From Acidimicrobiaceae bacterium (GTDB taxonomy: Bacteria; Actinomycetota; Acidimicrobiia; Acidimicrobiales; Acidimicrobiaceae), in contig JABEUN010000021.1 in assembly GCA_013044385.1 (NCBI GenBank), positions 1-50,760 of the forward strand: a DNA stretch of 50,760 bases, given 5' to 3'. Both the position numbers and the translations under genes were made by a program. Numbering within the stretch: the stretch's first letter is position 1; each line of letters starts with the position of its first letter. Below, in pieces: positions 36,240 through 45,246 of the stretch. The notes beneath the pieces were generated by a model. It did no database searches. It saw nothing but the letters and a program-made list of their open reading frames with translations, and was not told where the DNA came from.

Positions 36240-36810
36240 TCAAATGGAGATCCTCGGGCCTAGTTGGGGTCAGCCGTAGGCGTCTTCAGCTAATGCCTTG
36301 CAGCCCAAGTGGGAGCCAAAAAATTAGCTCGGAACTTCAAGGCCTGCCACCACATACATCCAAACTATCCAAGCAAAGTTGGAACCTGACTGAGCTTCCA
36401 TTCACCTAGACAGGCTCCATAGAGATTGGGCGACCCACACCGTGGCCCAGAGACAGTCTGAGGAGATCGATCTCGAACCAGGGCCTCTATCAGTCCGAAA
36501 CGGTTGAACAGAGGTCTATCTCGGGAGATCTGACAATAATCAAACAACCGATCGAGACAGCGAACTCCGAACAGAACCTTTCAGTAGGACTCGAGACCGG
36601 CCGATTCAACTGTCCTAAACCCACCCATCCAGAGCAACGTGTACCTGAATTGCTAACAATTGTCGCGGGCCCAGTTATTTTTGCACCATATTAACGCGAG
36701 TTTTAGCAATAATCAGATCCGGTAGCAGTCGATTGCAGCGCAACGTTCTCTTTCCTCATACCAAACCATCATCCCTGCTGAAGAGAACCTGATACCCCTC
36801 ATGCAGACGA
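36240..36810. other. Gene-free region upstream of the cox locus
   Basis: About 570 bases without a supportable gene. A palindrome AATTG-CTAA-CAATT lies at 36648-36661, in an AT-rich patch about 150 bases upstream of the cox promoter candidate. No CooA-type CO-sensor site was recognised. Confidence 0.45.
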
Positions 36811-36839
36811 TTGACAGTGGAATCAACCCGGTGTAGCGT
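36811..36839 (+). promoter_or_regulatory. Sigma-70-type promoter of the cox operon
   Basis: TTGACA (36811-36816), exactly 17 bases of spacer, and TAGCGT (36834-36839). Transcription would begin near 36846, giving a short leader of about 47 bases before the coxM ATG at 36893, which has a GGGGGG ribosome-binding-like tract 11 bases upstream. The in-frame ATG at 36845 would lie right at the transcript start. Confidence 0.6.
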
Positions 36840-36892
36840 GGCCAATGTTCGGGCCAGCACCGTTGGCGCGGACATGGGGGGTAAAACTAAAT

Positions 36893-37768
36893 ATGCAAGT
36901 GCCCGCGCCTGTTGAATACGAGCGAGCAACGTCGTTGACAGAAGTTTTCGATCTTCTCGAACGCTACGGTCCCGAGTCAAGAGTCATCGCAGGAGGACAC
37001 AGCCTGTTGCCGATGATGAAGATCAGACTGGCTCGACCAGAGGTACTTATAGATATCAACGACCTAACGGAACTGGACTACATTCGCATCGATGGCGGTG
37101 AGCTCAGAATTGGCGCCATGGTTCGACATGCGACCCTTATGTCATCGCCGTTGGCAGGTGAGTACTATCCAATCTTTGCTGAGGCTGAAGCAGTCATCGC
37201 CGACCCGATCGTGAGAAACCGCGGTACCGTCGGAGGATCCCTTTGCCAAGCCGACCCAGCTGAGGACCTCTCAGCCGTCTTCGCCGCTCTAAAAGCAACA
37301 GTGGTGATCTCAGGAAAGAGCAGCAGCAGGACTGTGCCTATCTCCGAATTCCACACCGGACCTTATACGACCGTGGTCGGACCCGAAGAGATCCTCACCG
37401 AGGTGAGAGTGCATCTCAGAGCCAACGCAGGAAGCGCCTACGAAAAAGTTGAGCGAAGACTCGGGGACTGGGCTATTGCAGCAGTAGGCGCAATGGTCCG
37501 GATCGAGGGTGGACTGATCGTCGAGGCCGGCATCGGACTCGCTGCCGTTCGGGCAGAACACTACTCTGCACCCGAGGCCGAACAGATTCTGGTGGGCTCA
37601 GCACCTTCAGACGAGTTGGTGGAGCGCGCCGCCAGCCTGGCTGGAGAGCACTGCAACCCAAGTGCGGACCAGCGTGGACCAGTGGACTACAAGAGGCACC
37701 TAGTAAAGGAGCTCACAACACGAGCCCTCAAGAGATCAATTTCAAGAGCACTTCCGGAAGGGGCTTAG
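36893..37768 (+). CDS. coxM: CO dehydrogenase medium subunit (FAD-binding)
   Basis: A 291-residue FAD subunit. The two flavin-binding motifs of the family are clear: AGGHSLLPMMK at residues 33-43 and TVGGS at 112-116, at nearly the same positions as in the well-studied Oligotropha CoxM. It takes electrons from the iron-sulfur subunit and passes them to the respiratory chain at the inner face of the membrane. ATG 36893 is preferred over ATG 36845 by family N-terminus. It is the first gene of a coxM-coxS-coxL order that is typical of form I CO dehydrogenases, with a good promoter upstream. Confidence 0.92.
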   Translation: MQVPAPVEYERATSLTEVFDLLERYGPESRVIAGGHSLLPMMKIRLARPEVLIDINDLTELDYIRIDGGELRIGAMVRHATLMSSPLAGEYYPIFAEAEAVIADPIVRNRGTVGGSLCQADPAEDLSAVFAALKATVVISGKSSSRTVPISEFHTGPYTTVVGPEEILTEVRVHLRANAGSAYEKVERRLGDWAIAAVGAMVRIEGGLIVEAGIGLAAVRAEHYSAPEAEQILVGSAPSDELVERAASLAGEHCNPSADQRGPVDYKRHLVKELTTRALKRSISRALPEGA

Positions 37769-37770
37769 TT

Positions 37771-38268
37771 TTGCAGGTATCGATGACAGTAAATGGCGAG
37801 GCAGTAAGTGGCGAGGTTGAACCCCGCCTACTTCTCGTCCACTTCCTGAGGGACAACCTCAGGCTAACTGGAACACACTGGGGGTGTGACACCTCAAACT
37901 GCGGCACTTGCGTTGTGTGGATGGATGGTGTCCCAGTAAAGTCTTGCACCGTACTTGCCGCAATGGCATCAGGTCGAGATATTCGGACCGTAGAGGGTCT
38001 GGAGGTCAACGGCGAACTCGATCCCGTCCAGAAGGGGTTCATCGAGATGCATGGTCTTCAATGCGGATTCTGCACGCCCGGCATGATGCTGACAGCACGG
38101 TGGCTGCTTGACCACAATCCCGATCCGTCAGAAACCGAGATAAGAGAAGCGATCTCCGGTCAGATCTGTAGATGCACGGGTTACGAGAACATAGTTAGAG
38201 CCATACGGTGGGCTGCAGAAAACTCGAATGGAAATGGCGCAGCGATGAAAGAGGAGGTCGGAGCGTGA
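37771..38268 (+). CDS. coxS: CO dehydrogenase small subunit (two [2Fe-2S] clusters)
   Basis: A 165-residue protein with the plant-ferredoxin-like cluster ligands C39, C44, C47 and C59 and the second cluster's C98, C101, C133 and C135 (CGFC...CRC). It carries electrons from the molybdenum site in CoxL to the FAD in CoxM. TTG 37771 lies two bases after the coxM stop with AAGGGG upstream; ATG 37783 is an alternative start. Its TGA overlaps the coxL GTG by four bases. Confidence 0.95.
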   Translation: MQVSMTVNGEAVSGEVEPRLLLVHFLRDNLRLTGTHWGCDTSNCGTCVVWMDGVPVKSCTVLAAMASGRDIRTVEGLEVNGELDPVQKGFIEMHGLQCGFCTPGMMLTARWLLDHNPDPSETEIREAISGQICRCTGYENIVRAIRWAAENSNGNGAAMKEEVGA

Positions 38269-40643
38269 CCGATCTACAGCAGAGGCCCGACGGAGTCGGC
38301 TTCGGACGCGTCATAAGAAAAGAGGATGCCCGCTTCGTAAGGGGTAAGGGTAACTACGTCGACGACATAGTCCTTCCTGGAATGCTCTTCGGAGCAGTGC
38401 TCAGGAGTCCCTATGCACACGCCAAGATCGTCTCGATTGACACTTCTGCGGCAGAGGCTCACCCAAAGGTAAAGGCGGTGATTACCGGTGCCCTCCTGGA
38501 GACACTCAGTCTCGCTTGGATACCGTCACTCTCCCATGATGTCATCGCTGTCTTGGCCACAGACAAGGTGCGATACCAGGGCCAAGAAGTTGCATTCGTG
38601 GTAGCTGAGGATAAGTACGCCGCCAGAGATGCGCTCGAGTTGATCGACGTGGAGTACGAGGTACTTGCCCCGGTGGTCGACGCCAAGCGCGCCCTTGACC
38701 CAGATGCCGCCGTCATTAGAACCGACATCGAAGGCAAAAAGGACAACTACATCTTCGACTGGGGCTCCGGCGATGAAGATGCAACCGAAGCGGTGTTCAA
38801 GAAGGCCGACGTGATCGTGGAGCAGGACATGCTGTATCCCCGCGTTCACCCCGCTCCCATGGAGACCTGCGGAGCGGTCGCCGACATGGACCCGATCTCT
38901 GGAAAGTTGACGATCTACTGCACGACACAGGCGCCTCACGCGCACCGCACGCTCTATGCGCTTGTAGCTGGACTTCCTGAGCACAAGCTACGGGTTTTCA
39001 GCCCTGATATCGGCGGTGGCTTCGGGAACAAGGTCGGGATATACCCTGGTTACGTCCTTGCAGTCGTTGGTTCAATACTCACCAAGCGGCCGGTCAAGTG
39101 GGTCGAAGACCGCAGTGAGAATCTGATGAGCACCTCTTTTGCGCGCGACTATCACATGCACGGAAAGATCGCGGCGACCAAAGATGGAAAGATACTCGGC
39201 TTGCGGGTCGATGTGCTGGCAGATCACGGCGCTTTCAACAACACCGCCCAGCCAACCAAGTTCCCAGCCGGGTTCTTCCACGTGTTCTCGGGTTCATACG
39301 ACCTTGAGGCTGCGTACTGTGCCGTAAAGGGCGTCTACACCAACAAGGCGCCAGGCGGGGTTGCCTATGCCTGCTCCTTCAGGGTCACTGAAGCCGTCTA
39401 CGTAGTCGAGCGGATGGTGGACAGGCTCGCTTTGGAGCTGGACATGGATCCTGCAGACCTCAGAATGAAGAACCTCCTCCGTCCCGAACAGTTCCCCTAC
39501 ACCTCCCCCACGGGATGGGAATACGACTCAGGAGAGTACCCGCGGGCACTTGAACTTGCCATGAAGATGGCCGGCTATTGGGACCTCCGCAAGGAGCAGG
39601 CCGAAAAGCGGGCCAGAGGAGAGCTGATGGGAATCGGTATCTCCTTCTTCACCGAAACCGTTGGAGCTGGACCAAAAAAGCACATGGACATCCTCGGACT
39701 TGGGATGGCCGATGGCTGTGAGGTAAGGGTACACCCGACCGGCAAGGCGGTAGTTAGGCTCAGCGTACAGACCCAGGGCCAGGGCCATGAGACAACGTTC
39801 GCGCAGATCGTCTCTGAAGTGACGGGTATTCCGGTAGCTGACGTGGAGGTGGTCCACGGAGATACGGACAACACCCCGTTCGGCTTAGGAACCTATGGCT
39901 CGCGCTCCACTCCAGTGTCTGGTGCAGCAGCCGCAGTGGCTTCAAAGCGGATCGTCGACAAAGCGAGGCTAATCGCAGCCGCAATGCTCGAATGCTCCCC
40001 GGACGACCTCGAGTGGGAGCTCGGAAGGTGGCAGGTGAAGGGAGACCCTTCTGCCGGCAAGACCATTGCCGAGATCGCGTTTGCTGCCCATGCGACACTT
40101 GAGCTTCCAGAAGGACTAGAAGGACATCTCGACGCCTCCTGCGTCTACGATCCGCCCAACCTGACCTTCCCATTCGGAGCATACATCTGCGTGGTCGACG
40201 TCGACCCGGGCACTGCAAAGGTGACGGTGAGAAGATTCATCGCAGTAGACGACTGCGGTCCCAGAATCAATCCGATGATCGTCGAAGGGCAGGTCCACGG
40301 AGGACTCGCCGACGGTGTCGGAATGGCCCTTATGGAGAGCATCGCGTTCGATGAGGACGGCAACTGCTTGGGTGGGAGCCTTATGGACTATCTTCTGCCT
40401 ACATCGATCGAGTGCCCATCTTGGGAGACCGGAGAGACCGTCACCCCGTCACCCCACCACCCACTAGGGCTCAAAGGTGTCGGCGAGTCAGCTACGGTCG
40501 GGTCACCTCCTGCTGTGGTCAACGCTGTCCTTGATGCACTCAAACCCTTCGGCGTAAAGCACGCCGACATGCCGCTCACACCTGCTCAGGTCTGGCGAGC
40601 CATGCAGGGAAGGCCCATGAGGACGGACATGGCGATCCAATGA
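38265..40643 (+). CDS. coxL: Form I (Mo-Cu) CO dehydrogenase large subunit
   Basis: A 792-residue molybdopterin-cytosine-dinucleotide protein oxidising CO to CO2. The form I active-site loop AYxCSFR is present as AYACSFR (residues 367-373), with Cys370 in the place of the copper-binding Cys388 of Oligotropha CoxL; the flanking 'KAPGGVAY' and 'VTEAVY' are also form I. Form II enzymes and xanthine dehydrogenases have AYRGAGR-like loops instead. The catalytic Glu is E741 in 'KGVGES'. Other CoxL blocks: 'IGGGFGNKVG', 'SFARDYHMHGKIAATKDGKILGLR', 'GQGHETTFAQI', 'TYGSRSTP'. The variable position is Ala where Arg is usual. Start GTG 38265 overlaps coxS and has GAGGAGG upstream. Confidence 0.95.
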   Translation: MTDLQQRPDGVGFGRVIRKEDARFVRGKGNYVDDIVLPGMLFGAVLRSPYAHAKIVSIDTSAAEAHPKVKAVITGALLETLSLAWIPSLSHDVIAVLATDKVRYQGQEVAFVVAEDKYAARDALELIDVEYEVLAPVVDAKRALDPDAAVIRTDIEGKKDNYIFDWGSGDEDATEAVFKKADVIVEQDMLYPRVHPAPMETCGAVADMDPISGKLTIYCTTQAPHAHRTLYALVAGLPEHKLRVFSPDIGGGFGNKVGIYPGYVLAVVGSILTKRPVKWVEDRSENLMSTSFARDYHMHGKIAATKDGKILGLRVDVLADHGAFNNTAQPTKFPAGFFHVFSGSYDLEAAYCAVKGVYTNKAPGGVAYACSFRVTEAVYVVERMVDRLALELDMDPADLRMKNLLRPEQFPYTSPTGWEYDSGEYPRALELAMKMAGYWDLRKEQAEKRARGELMGIGISFFTETVGAGPKKHMDILGLGMADGCEVRVHPTGKAVVRLSVQTQGQGHETTFAQIVSEVTGIPVADVEVVHGDTDNTPFGLGTYGSRSTPVSGAAAAVASKRIVDKARLIAAAMLECSPDDLEWELGRWQVKGDPSAGKTIAEIAFAAHATLELPEGLEGHLDASCVYDPPNLTFPFGAYICVVDVDPGTAKVTVRRFIAVDDCGPRINPMIVEGQVHGGLADGVGMALMESIAFDEDGNCLGGSLMDYLLPTSIECPSWETGETVTPSPHHPLGLKGVGESATVGSPPAVVNAVLDALKPFGVKHADMPLTPAQVWRAMQGRPMRTDMAIQ

Positions 40644-41557
40644 GCAAACTGGATCTGCTCAGGCGGGCTTCAGACCTGAGAAGTCAACGTGTTCCGTTCG
40701 TTCTTGCCACTGTCATTCGGGCTGAGAAGCCAACGAGTGCCAAGCCGGGCGACTCTGCAGTGATACTCGCAGACGGAACAATCGAAGGCTTTGTTGGGGG
40801 CTCCTGTGCAGAGTCCAGCGTTAGAGTCGAGTCCCTCAAGGCACTTGACCGCCAACTACCAACGACGCTACTCATCTCACCAGGGACGGAGGACAGCTAT
40901 GTTGCCCGCCCTGGGGAGGTGAGCGTCTCCAATCCTTGCCTGTCAGGCGGGACACTGGAAATATTCCTTGAGCCCACCATCCCACTGCCGCAGCTGCTGG
41001 TATTCGGGCGGGCACCTATCGCCAACGCGGTCGCCGACCTCGCAACTTTCGTCGGATTCGATGCTTCGGCCGTTACAGACATCGGCGCTATATCTGATTC
41101 GGCCGATGCTGTGGTACTTGCCAGCCACGGAGTGGACGAGGAGGACGCCCTAAGGGCGGCGCTTAAGGCGGGAGTTCGCTACATCGCACTCGTGGCTTCG
41201 GAAAAAAGGGCCTCCGCCGTCCTTGATTCGCTTGGCATCGACGAGTCGGGCCGGTCCAGGATTCACTCACCGGCGGGTCTTAACATCGGAGCCAAGACTC
41301 CCCACGAAGTTGCCCTGTCAATTCTCGCGGAGGCTATCTCGACACGGCCCAAAGAGACTGAATCGAATGCCGAACAGGAGGCACCAAAAGGCGTCGACCT
41401 ATCAATAGCCGTAGACCCGGTCTGCGGGATGGACGTGGCAGTCTCTCCGGGTTCACTCCAGCTTGAACTAGGTGACGAGCTCTACTACTTCTGCGGAAGC
41501 GGTTGCAGGATAGCCTTCAGCGCTAATCCAGATAGTTATCTAAAATCAGATCGGTGA
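40640..41557 (+). CDS. XdhC/CoxI-type maturation protein fused to a YHS domain
   Basis: A 305-residue protein in two parts. Residues ~10-235 are XdhC-like: 'PFVLATVIRAEKPTSAKPGDSAVILADGTIEGFVGGSCAESSV' followed by a Rossmann-like part starting 'LLVFGRAPIANAVADL' and ending 'GLNIGAKTPHEVALSILAE'. XdhC proteins insert sulfurated Mo cofactor into xanthine-dehydrogenase-type enzymes. Residues 257-301 are a YHS domain, 'DPVCGMDV' (C262) and 'YYFCGSGC' (C285, C289), a small Cys-rich module often found on copper transporters. In the cox operon the fusion could bring sulfur and copper handling together for the Mo-Cu site. Start ATG 40640 overlaps the coxL stop by four bases. Confidence 0.88.
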   Translation: MSKLDLLRRASDLRSQRVPFVLATVIRAEKPTSAKPGDSAVILADGTIEGFVGGSCAESSVRVESLKALDRQLPTTLLISPGTEDSYVARPGEVSVSNPCLSGGTLEIFLEPTIPLPQLLVFGRAPIANAVADLATFVGFDASAVTDIGAISDSADAVVLASHGVDEEDALRAALKAGVRYIALVASEKRASAVLDSLGIDESGRSRIHSPAGLNIGAKTPHEVALSILAEAISTRPKETESNAEQEAPKGVDLSIAVDPVCGMDVAVSPGSLQLELGDELYYFCGSGCRIAFSANPDSYLKSDR

Positions 41558-42444
41558 CCGATCTTGCAGATCTATTCCCCGACGTCGAGACGCTTCGACT
41601 CGCAGTGGAGAAGAACGACTATCTGACATCTCCCGGACTTGCGACGGCACTCTTTTGTTCTTTGCGGCTCCACCAACCCCTGCTTCTCGAAGGCGAACCC
41701 GGAGTAGGAAAGACGGAGGCTGCCAAGGTTCTCGCATCAGTTCTAGGAACTCCGCTGATACGCCTACAGTGTTACGAGGGGATCGACATATCAGAGGCCG
41801 TCTACGAGTGGAACTACCCCAAACAGCTCCTTGCTATCAGACTCGCTGAGGCTGAGAAGCGACACCTGGAGGACCACGACCTCTTCGGCGAGGATTACCT
41901 GATCGAAAGGCCGCTACTCAAGGCGCTCCGACAGAATGGACCGATGCCTTCGGTACTGCTAGTCGACGAGGTGGACAGGTCAGACGACGAGTTCGAGGCG
42001 TTCCTGCTCGAGATGCTCGGAGAATCCACGATCACCATCCCTGAACTGGGAACCTTTAGCTCCAAGGTCCCACCGGTAGTCATCCTCACCTCCAACCGGA
42101 CGCGGGATCTTCACGATGCACTGAAGCGTCGCTGCATTTACCACTGGATCACCTATCCCGACACTCAGACCACGGTGGAGATACTCAGACGACGAGTTCC
42201 AGAGGCCTCTACATCACTACTGATACAGGCGGCTCGCGCAGTAAATCGGATTCGAACCGTCTCTCACCTGCAGAAACCCCCGGGCATGGCCGAGACGATC
42301 GACTGGGTCAAGGCCCTGATACTGCTCGGCGTCGACTCTTTGGTCGGCCTGAACTCCGACGCGGCGCTCGGCTCGCTCATCAAGTACCGCGAGGACTTCG
42401 AACTCGCCAGCGAGGCGTGGAGCGAGGATGTTGAACTCGGCTAA
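41554..42444 (+). CDS. coxD: CoxD-like MoxR-type AAA+ ATPase
   Basis: A 296-residue AAA+ ATPase: Walker A GEPGVGKT (47-54), Walker B 'VLLVDEVDR' (134-142), sensor 1 'VILTSNRTRD' and the arginine-rich 'ALKRRCIYHWI' of the MoxR group. CoxD of Oligotropha is a chaperone needed for building the Mo-Cu site, apparently unfolding apo-CoxL for sulfur and copper insertion; the same role is inferred here from position. GTG 41554 overlaps the XdhC-YHS stop by four bases, and the 3' end overlaps coxE by 17 bases. Confidence 0.92.
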   Translation: MTDLADLFPDVETLRLAVEKNDYLTSPGLATALFCSLRLHQPLLLEGEPGVGKTEAAKVLASVLGTPLIRLQCYEGIDISEAVYEWNYPKQLLAIRLAEAEKRHLEDHDLFGEDYLIERPLLKALRQNGPMPSVLLVDEVDRSDDEFEAFLLEMLGESTITIPELGTFSSKVPPVVILTSNRTRDLHDALKRRCIYHWITYPDTQTTVEILRRRVPEASTSLLIQAARAVNRIRTVSHLQKPPGMAETIDWVKALILLGVDSLVGLNSDAALGSLIKYREDFELASEAWSEDVELG

Positions 42445-43618
42445 CCAGCCCGATCTGGCACTGGTTGCGGCCGGATTCGCCAGTCGACTCAGGGAGGCGG
42501 GTATCTCTGTATCCGTCGACCGAACAGCCCGAATGGTGAATGCTGTCTCACTTATCGGACCAGCCTCCGTGGCCGAACTCTATTGGTGCGTCAGGATCGC
42601 GTTGCTAGGGGACATAGAAGAACTGCCGGTATTCGATTCGGTCTTCCTCTCGGTCTTCGGAAGCGACTCACTAAAGAGATCTGTCACGGGCGAAGTTCAG
42701 GTTGAAGGGGCTAATGAAATCCACTCGCTTCCAAAAGGTGACGAGGAATCGGGCCACAGCCACCAAGAGCCGAAAACCTCCACAGCTTCATCACCCTCGT
42801 CTTCAAACTCAGAAGGTCAGACCGACCTCGGTCAATTTGGTCTTCGGACCATGGCAACCACAGACGAAGCCTTCTCCCAGCGATCGCTGGCTGAGATGAA
42901 CGACGAGGAACGCAAGACCGCAGAGGAGATTGTGTCTGCATTCGCAATGTCAGCTCCGACCCGCCTGACCCGCAGGAGCTCGAGTCATGGCATGAGACCC
43001 TCCGTAGATGTGAAGCGGACGGTGCGAAAGGCGGTTAGGACCGGGGGTGATCCGGTCAAACTGATCACGAGCGGCCATAGCAGAACGCAGCGACGGGTGG
43101 TCGTGATAGTAGATATATCCGGCTCAATGGAGCCCTTCGCCCAGCTCTACGTGCACTTCATGCACTGCCTCTCAAAGGCTATCGATAGCGAGTCCTTCGT
43201 TTTTGCCACACGGCTAAGCCGGATCACAAACGAACTTGGAACCAACCGGATCGACGATGCGATAACCAGAGCATCGGAGGTGGCCAAGGACCGATTCGGC
43301 GGCACAAGGATAGCTGACGCGTTGCGGGGATTTATCGAAGAGTACGGAAGACGCGGCATGGCCAGAGGTGCTGTAATCGTGATTGCATCAGACGGTTGGG
43401 AGTGCGGCGACCCCGAACGACTTGGCGAGCAGATGCGACGGCTGTCGCTGCTTGCCAACCGGATCATCTGGGTGAACCCGAGGAGTGCGGCTAAGGGCTA
43501 CCAACCACTGACTGGTGGCATGAGTGCTGCACTGCCCTACTGCGACGTACTTCTCGGCGGGCAGAGCGTCGCGGGCCTGAGGGAACTATGTGACTACGTG
43601 GAGCGTTCGGCCAGATAG
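42428..43618 (+). CDS. coxE: CoxE-like VWA-domain protein
   Basis: A 396-residue protein. The C-terminal half is a von Willebrand factor A domain with the MIDAS start 'VVVIVDISGSM' (D229-x-S231-x-S233) and 'VIVIASDGWECGD'; the N-terminal half is helical with a Ser/Glu-rich linker at ~100-135. CoxE-like proteins pair with the MoxR ATPase CoxD in assembly of the CO dehydrogenase. The start overlaps coxD by 17 bases, as in many cox operons. CoxG, CoxF and membrane Cox proteins are absent downstream, so the operon ends here within the window. Confidence 0.92.
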   Translation: MLNSANQPDLALVAAGFASRLREAGISVSVDRTARMVNAVSLIGPASVAELYWCVRIALLGDIEELPVFDSVFLSVFGSDSLKRSVTGEVQVEGANEIHSLPKGDEESGHSHQEPKTSTASSPSSSNSEGQTDLGQFGLRTMATTDEAFSQRSLAEMNDEERKTAEEIVSAFAMSAPTRLTRRSSSHGMRPSVDVKRTVRKAVRTGGDPVKLITSGHSRTQRRVVVIVDISGSMEPFAQLYVHFMHCLSKAIDSESFVFATRLSRITNELGTNRIDDAITRASEVAKDRFGGTRIADALRGFIEEYGRRGMARGAVIVIASDGWECGDPERLGEQMRRLSLLANRIIWVNPRSAAKGYQPLTGGMSAALPYCDVLLGGQSVAGLRELCDYVERSAR

Positions 43619-43636
43619 CCCAGCCGCCCTACCGGT

Positions 43637-43828
43637 ATGTCTCAGGGTCTCCACGGCATCTGGATCTCCGGCAGCAGACCAAAGTCGATACAGGGGCCAA
43701 TCGGTACAGATTTACCAATCATGCTTATGTACGAGAATTATGCGGTCGCAGCTGCGCAGCTTAGGCGTCACTGGGATAGCGTAAGGAGGGATTTGATCGA
43801 CCCTGAACTTTATCTGGTTGATCAATGA
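43637..43828 (+). CDS. Possible small hypothetical protein after coxE
   Basis: A 63-codon frame, or about 35 codons from ATG 43721 ('MLMYENYAVAAAQLRRHWDSVRRDLIDPELYLVDQ'). The C-terminal part reads like a real helical protein and its TGA overlaps an ATG (43825) of the next frame by four bases. Against it, neither start has a ribosome binding site and no family is recognised. It may also be a chance frame. Confidence 0.35.
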   Translation: MSQGLHGIWISGSRPKSIQGPIGTDLPIMLMYENYAVAAAQLRRHWDSVRRDLIDPELYLVDQ

Positions 43829-43839
43829 TCTGGAGGCAC

Positions 43840-45006
43840 ATGCATAGGGCATCGATGACCAAGCTTGGTCCGTTCACTCTTACTGCGGCACTTCTACTTG
43901 CAGCCTGTGGTGGCGCCCCGGCGAAGCAAGCGCCAATCACGACGAGCACGACAATACCGAGTACCACAACGACCACAACCCCTACGACTTTGCTCCAGAC
44001 GACTACGACTATCAGGGACCTGACTTGGATCAGTTACCTAACTGGCTGGGCCATCGGCACAGTCGCGTGTCCTAGCGGCAGCTGCGGCACGATCTTCAGC
44101 ACTACCAATGGCGGTAAGTCGTGGTCGCAGGCTACAAGCCCCGCCCCAGTCAACTCCTACACCCATATCCGGTTCGCCAACTCCAGCGATGGATATATCT
44201 GGGGAGTCGGCGCAAACCAGCTCTATGTCACGACAGATGGGGGGACCACGTGGACAAAACAGACTGCTCCATGGATCATCGACCTCGAGCCGATTGCTGG
44301 AACCGTCTTCAGAATGATAACCGTTGGACTACCTGGGCCGGCGGAGTTGCAGGTGTCCTCTCCGGGAAGCCCGAGCTGGACAACGACAGCACTCGGGGCT
44401 AATTCGGGATTTTTCGGTGCTCAGATCATGGCTGCAAACCCCAAGAACATCTATATCGCATTCCCGGGCCATACTGCCGGAGGATCATCCAACGCACATA
44501 CGGTATTTGCCAGATCGGATGGCGGTGGGGCATCCACTTGGGTTAACTTCAACGATCCATGTGGGGGAACCGGCTCAGCAGAACAGGATGCGGCGGTCTA
44601 TGCGGCCGGACCTGGGTCGGCATTCGGTGTTATCTGCTATGCACGCCAGGGTTTCACCCCAGCCTCACTGCGTCTATCACAATTCGCAGGCAACTCCTTC
44701 TCTCCTCCGATCAAGCTCCCGCCACTACCACCAGGGAACCTGAGCCTTGCGCTTCCAGCGCCTGGAACGGTGGTTATTGCAGACAGCAACCCAAGTGGCC
44801 CTAGCGCCGTCTACACATCGGTGGACGGTGGGGCAACCTGGAAAAACACCCTAACATTCGACGGTCCAGCCATAAATGGCTCGGACCCTACACCCTGGCT
44901 CGGTTTCGAGGATACCGAAACGGGTCGGGTAGAGTTCGGCAATACAAATCAGATCTGGACCACCTCCGATGGCGGCACAACTTGGACCTCCACGCCGGTC
45001 CCATGA
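43840..45006 (+). CDS. BNR/propeller-repeat lipoprotein
   Basis: About 388 residues with a lipobox 'LLLAAC' (Cys23 from ATG 43840, which has GGAGG just upstream; 43825 and 43855 are other starts), a Thr-rich spacer, and at least four BNR/Asp-box repeats: 'STTNGGKSWSQ', 'VTTDGGTTWTK', 'SVDGGATWKN' and 'TSDGGTTWTS'. Such repeats form beta-propellers, often in sialidases or photosystem-assembly-like proteins, but no catalytic residues are recognisable. It is probably exposed on the outer face of the membrane. A second protein of similar kind follows 240 bases later. Confidence 0.8.
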   Translation: MHRASMTKLGPFTLTAALLLAACGGAPAKQAPITTSTTIPSTTTTTTPTTLLQTTTTIRDLTWISYLTGWAIGTVACPSGSCGTIFSTTNGGKSWSQATSPAPVNSYTHIRFANSSDGYIWGVGANQLYVTTDGGTTWTKQTAPWIIDLEPIAGTVFRMITVGLPGPAELQVSSPGSPSWTTTALGANSGFFGAQIMAANPKNIYIAFPGHTAGGSSNAHTVFARSDGGGASTWVNFNDPCGGTGSAEQDAAVYAAGPGSAFGVICYARQGFTPASLRLSQFAGNSFSPPIKLPPLPPGNLSLALPAPGTVVIADSNPSGPSAVYTSVDGGATWKNTLTFDGPAINGSDPTPWLGFEDTETGRVEFGNTNQIWTTSDGGTTWTSTPVP

Positions 45007-45246
45007 GACGAAGACAACACGGTTGGAGACTGGTTGAGAATGCGTGTTGACCGCTAGCAACTTTTTCACATCGAATCTCACGTGCCTGTCTGCATCCTCA
45101 GCCGCCTTCACCAGTCGTGTTACTCAGATAACAGACGAGACAGCCGTAGGGACTGGAAAGATCCGAACCTAAAAGCTGCCACAGCACCAATCGAGCCCAG
45201 CCGTACTTGCAGCTAGCATCGAAGGAAGATTTGAGAGTCGATTGAG

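Noticed and set aside
39760-40218. 152-codon minus-strand frame inside coxL
   Set aside because: Antisense shadow of a strongly conserved gene; Arg/Pro-rich composition typical of shadows.
38265-40643. Reading the large subunit as form II CO dehydrogenase or xanthine dehydrogenase
   Set aside because: The loop is AYACSFR, not AYRGAGR, and the flanking sequence and the M-S-L gene order are those of form I.
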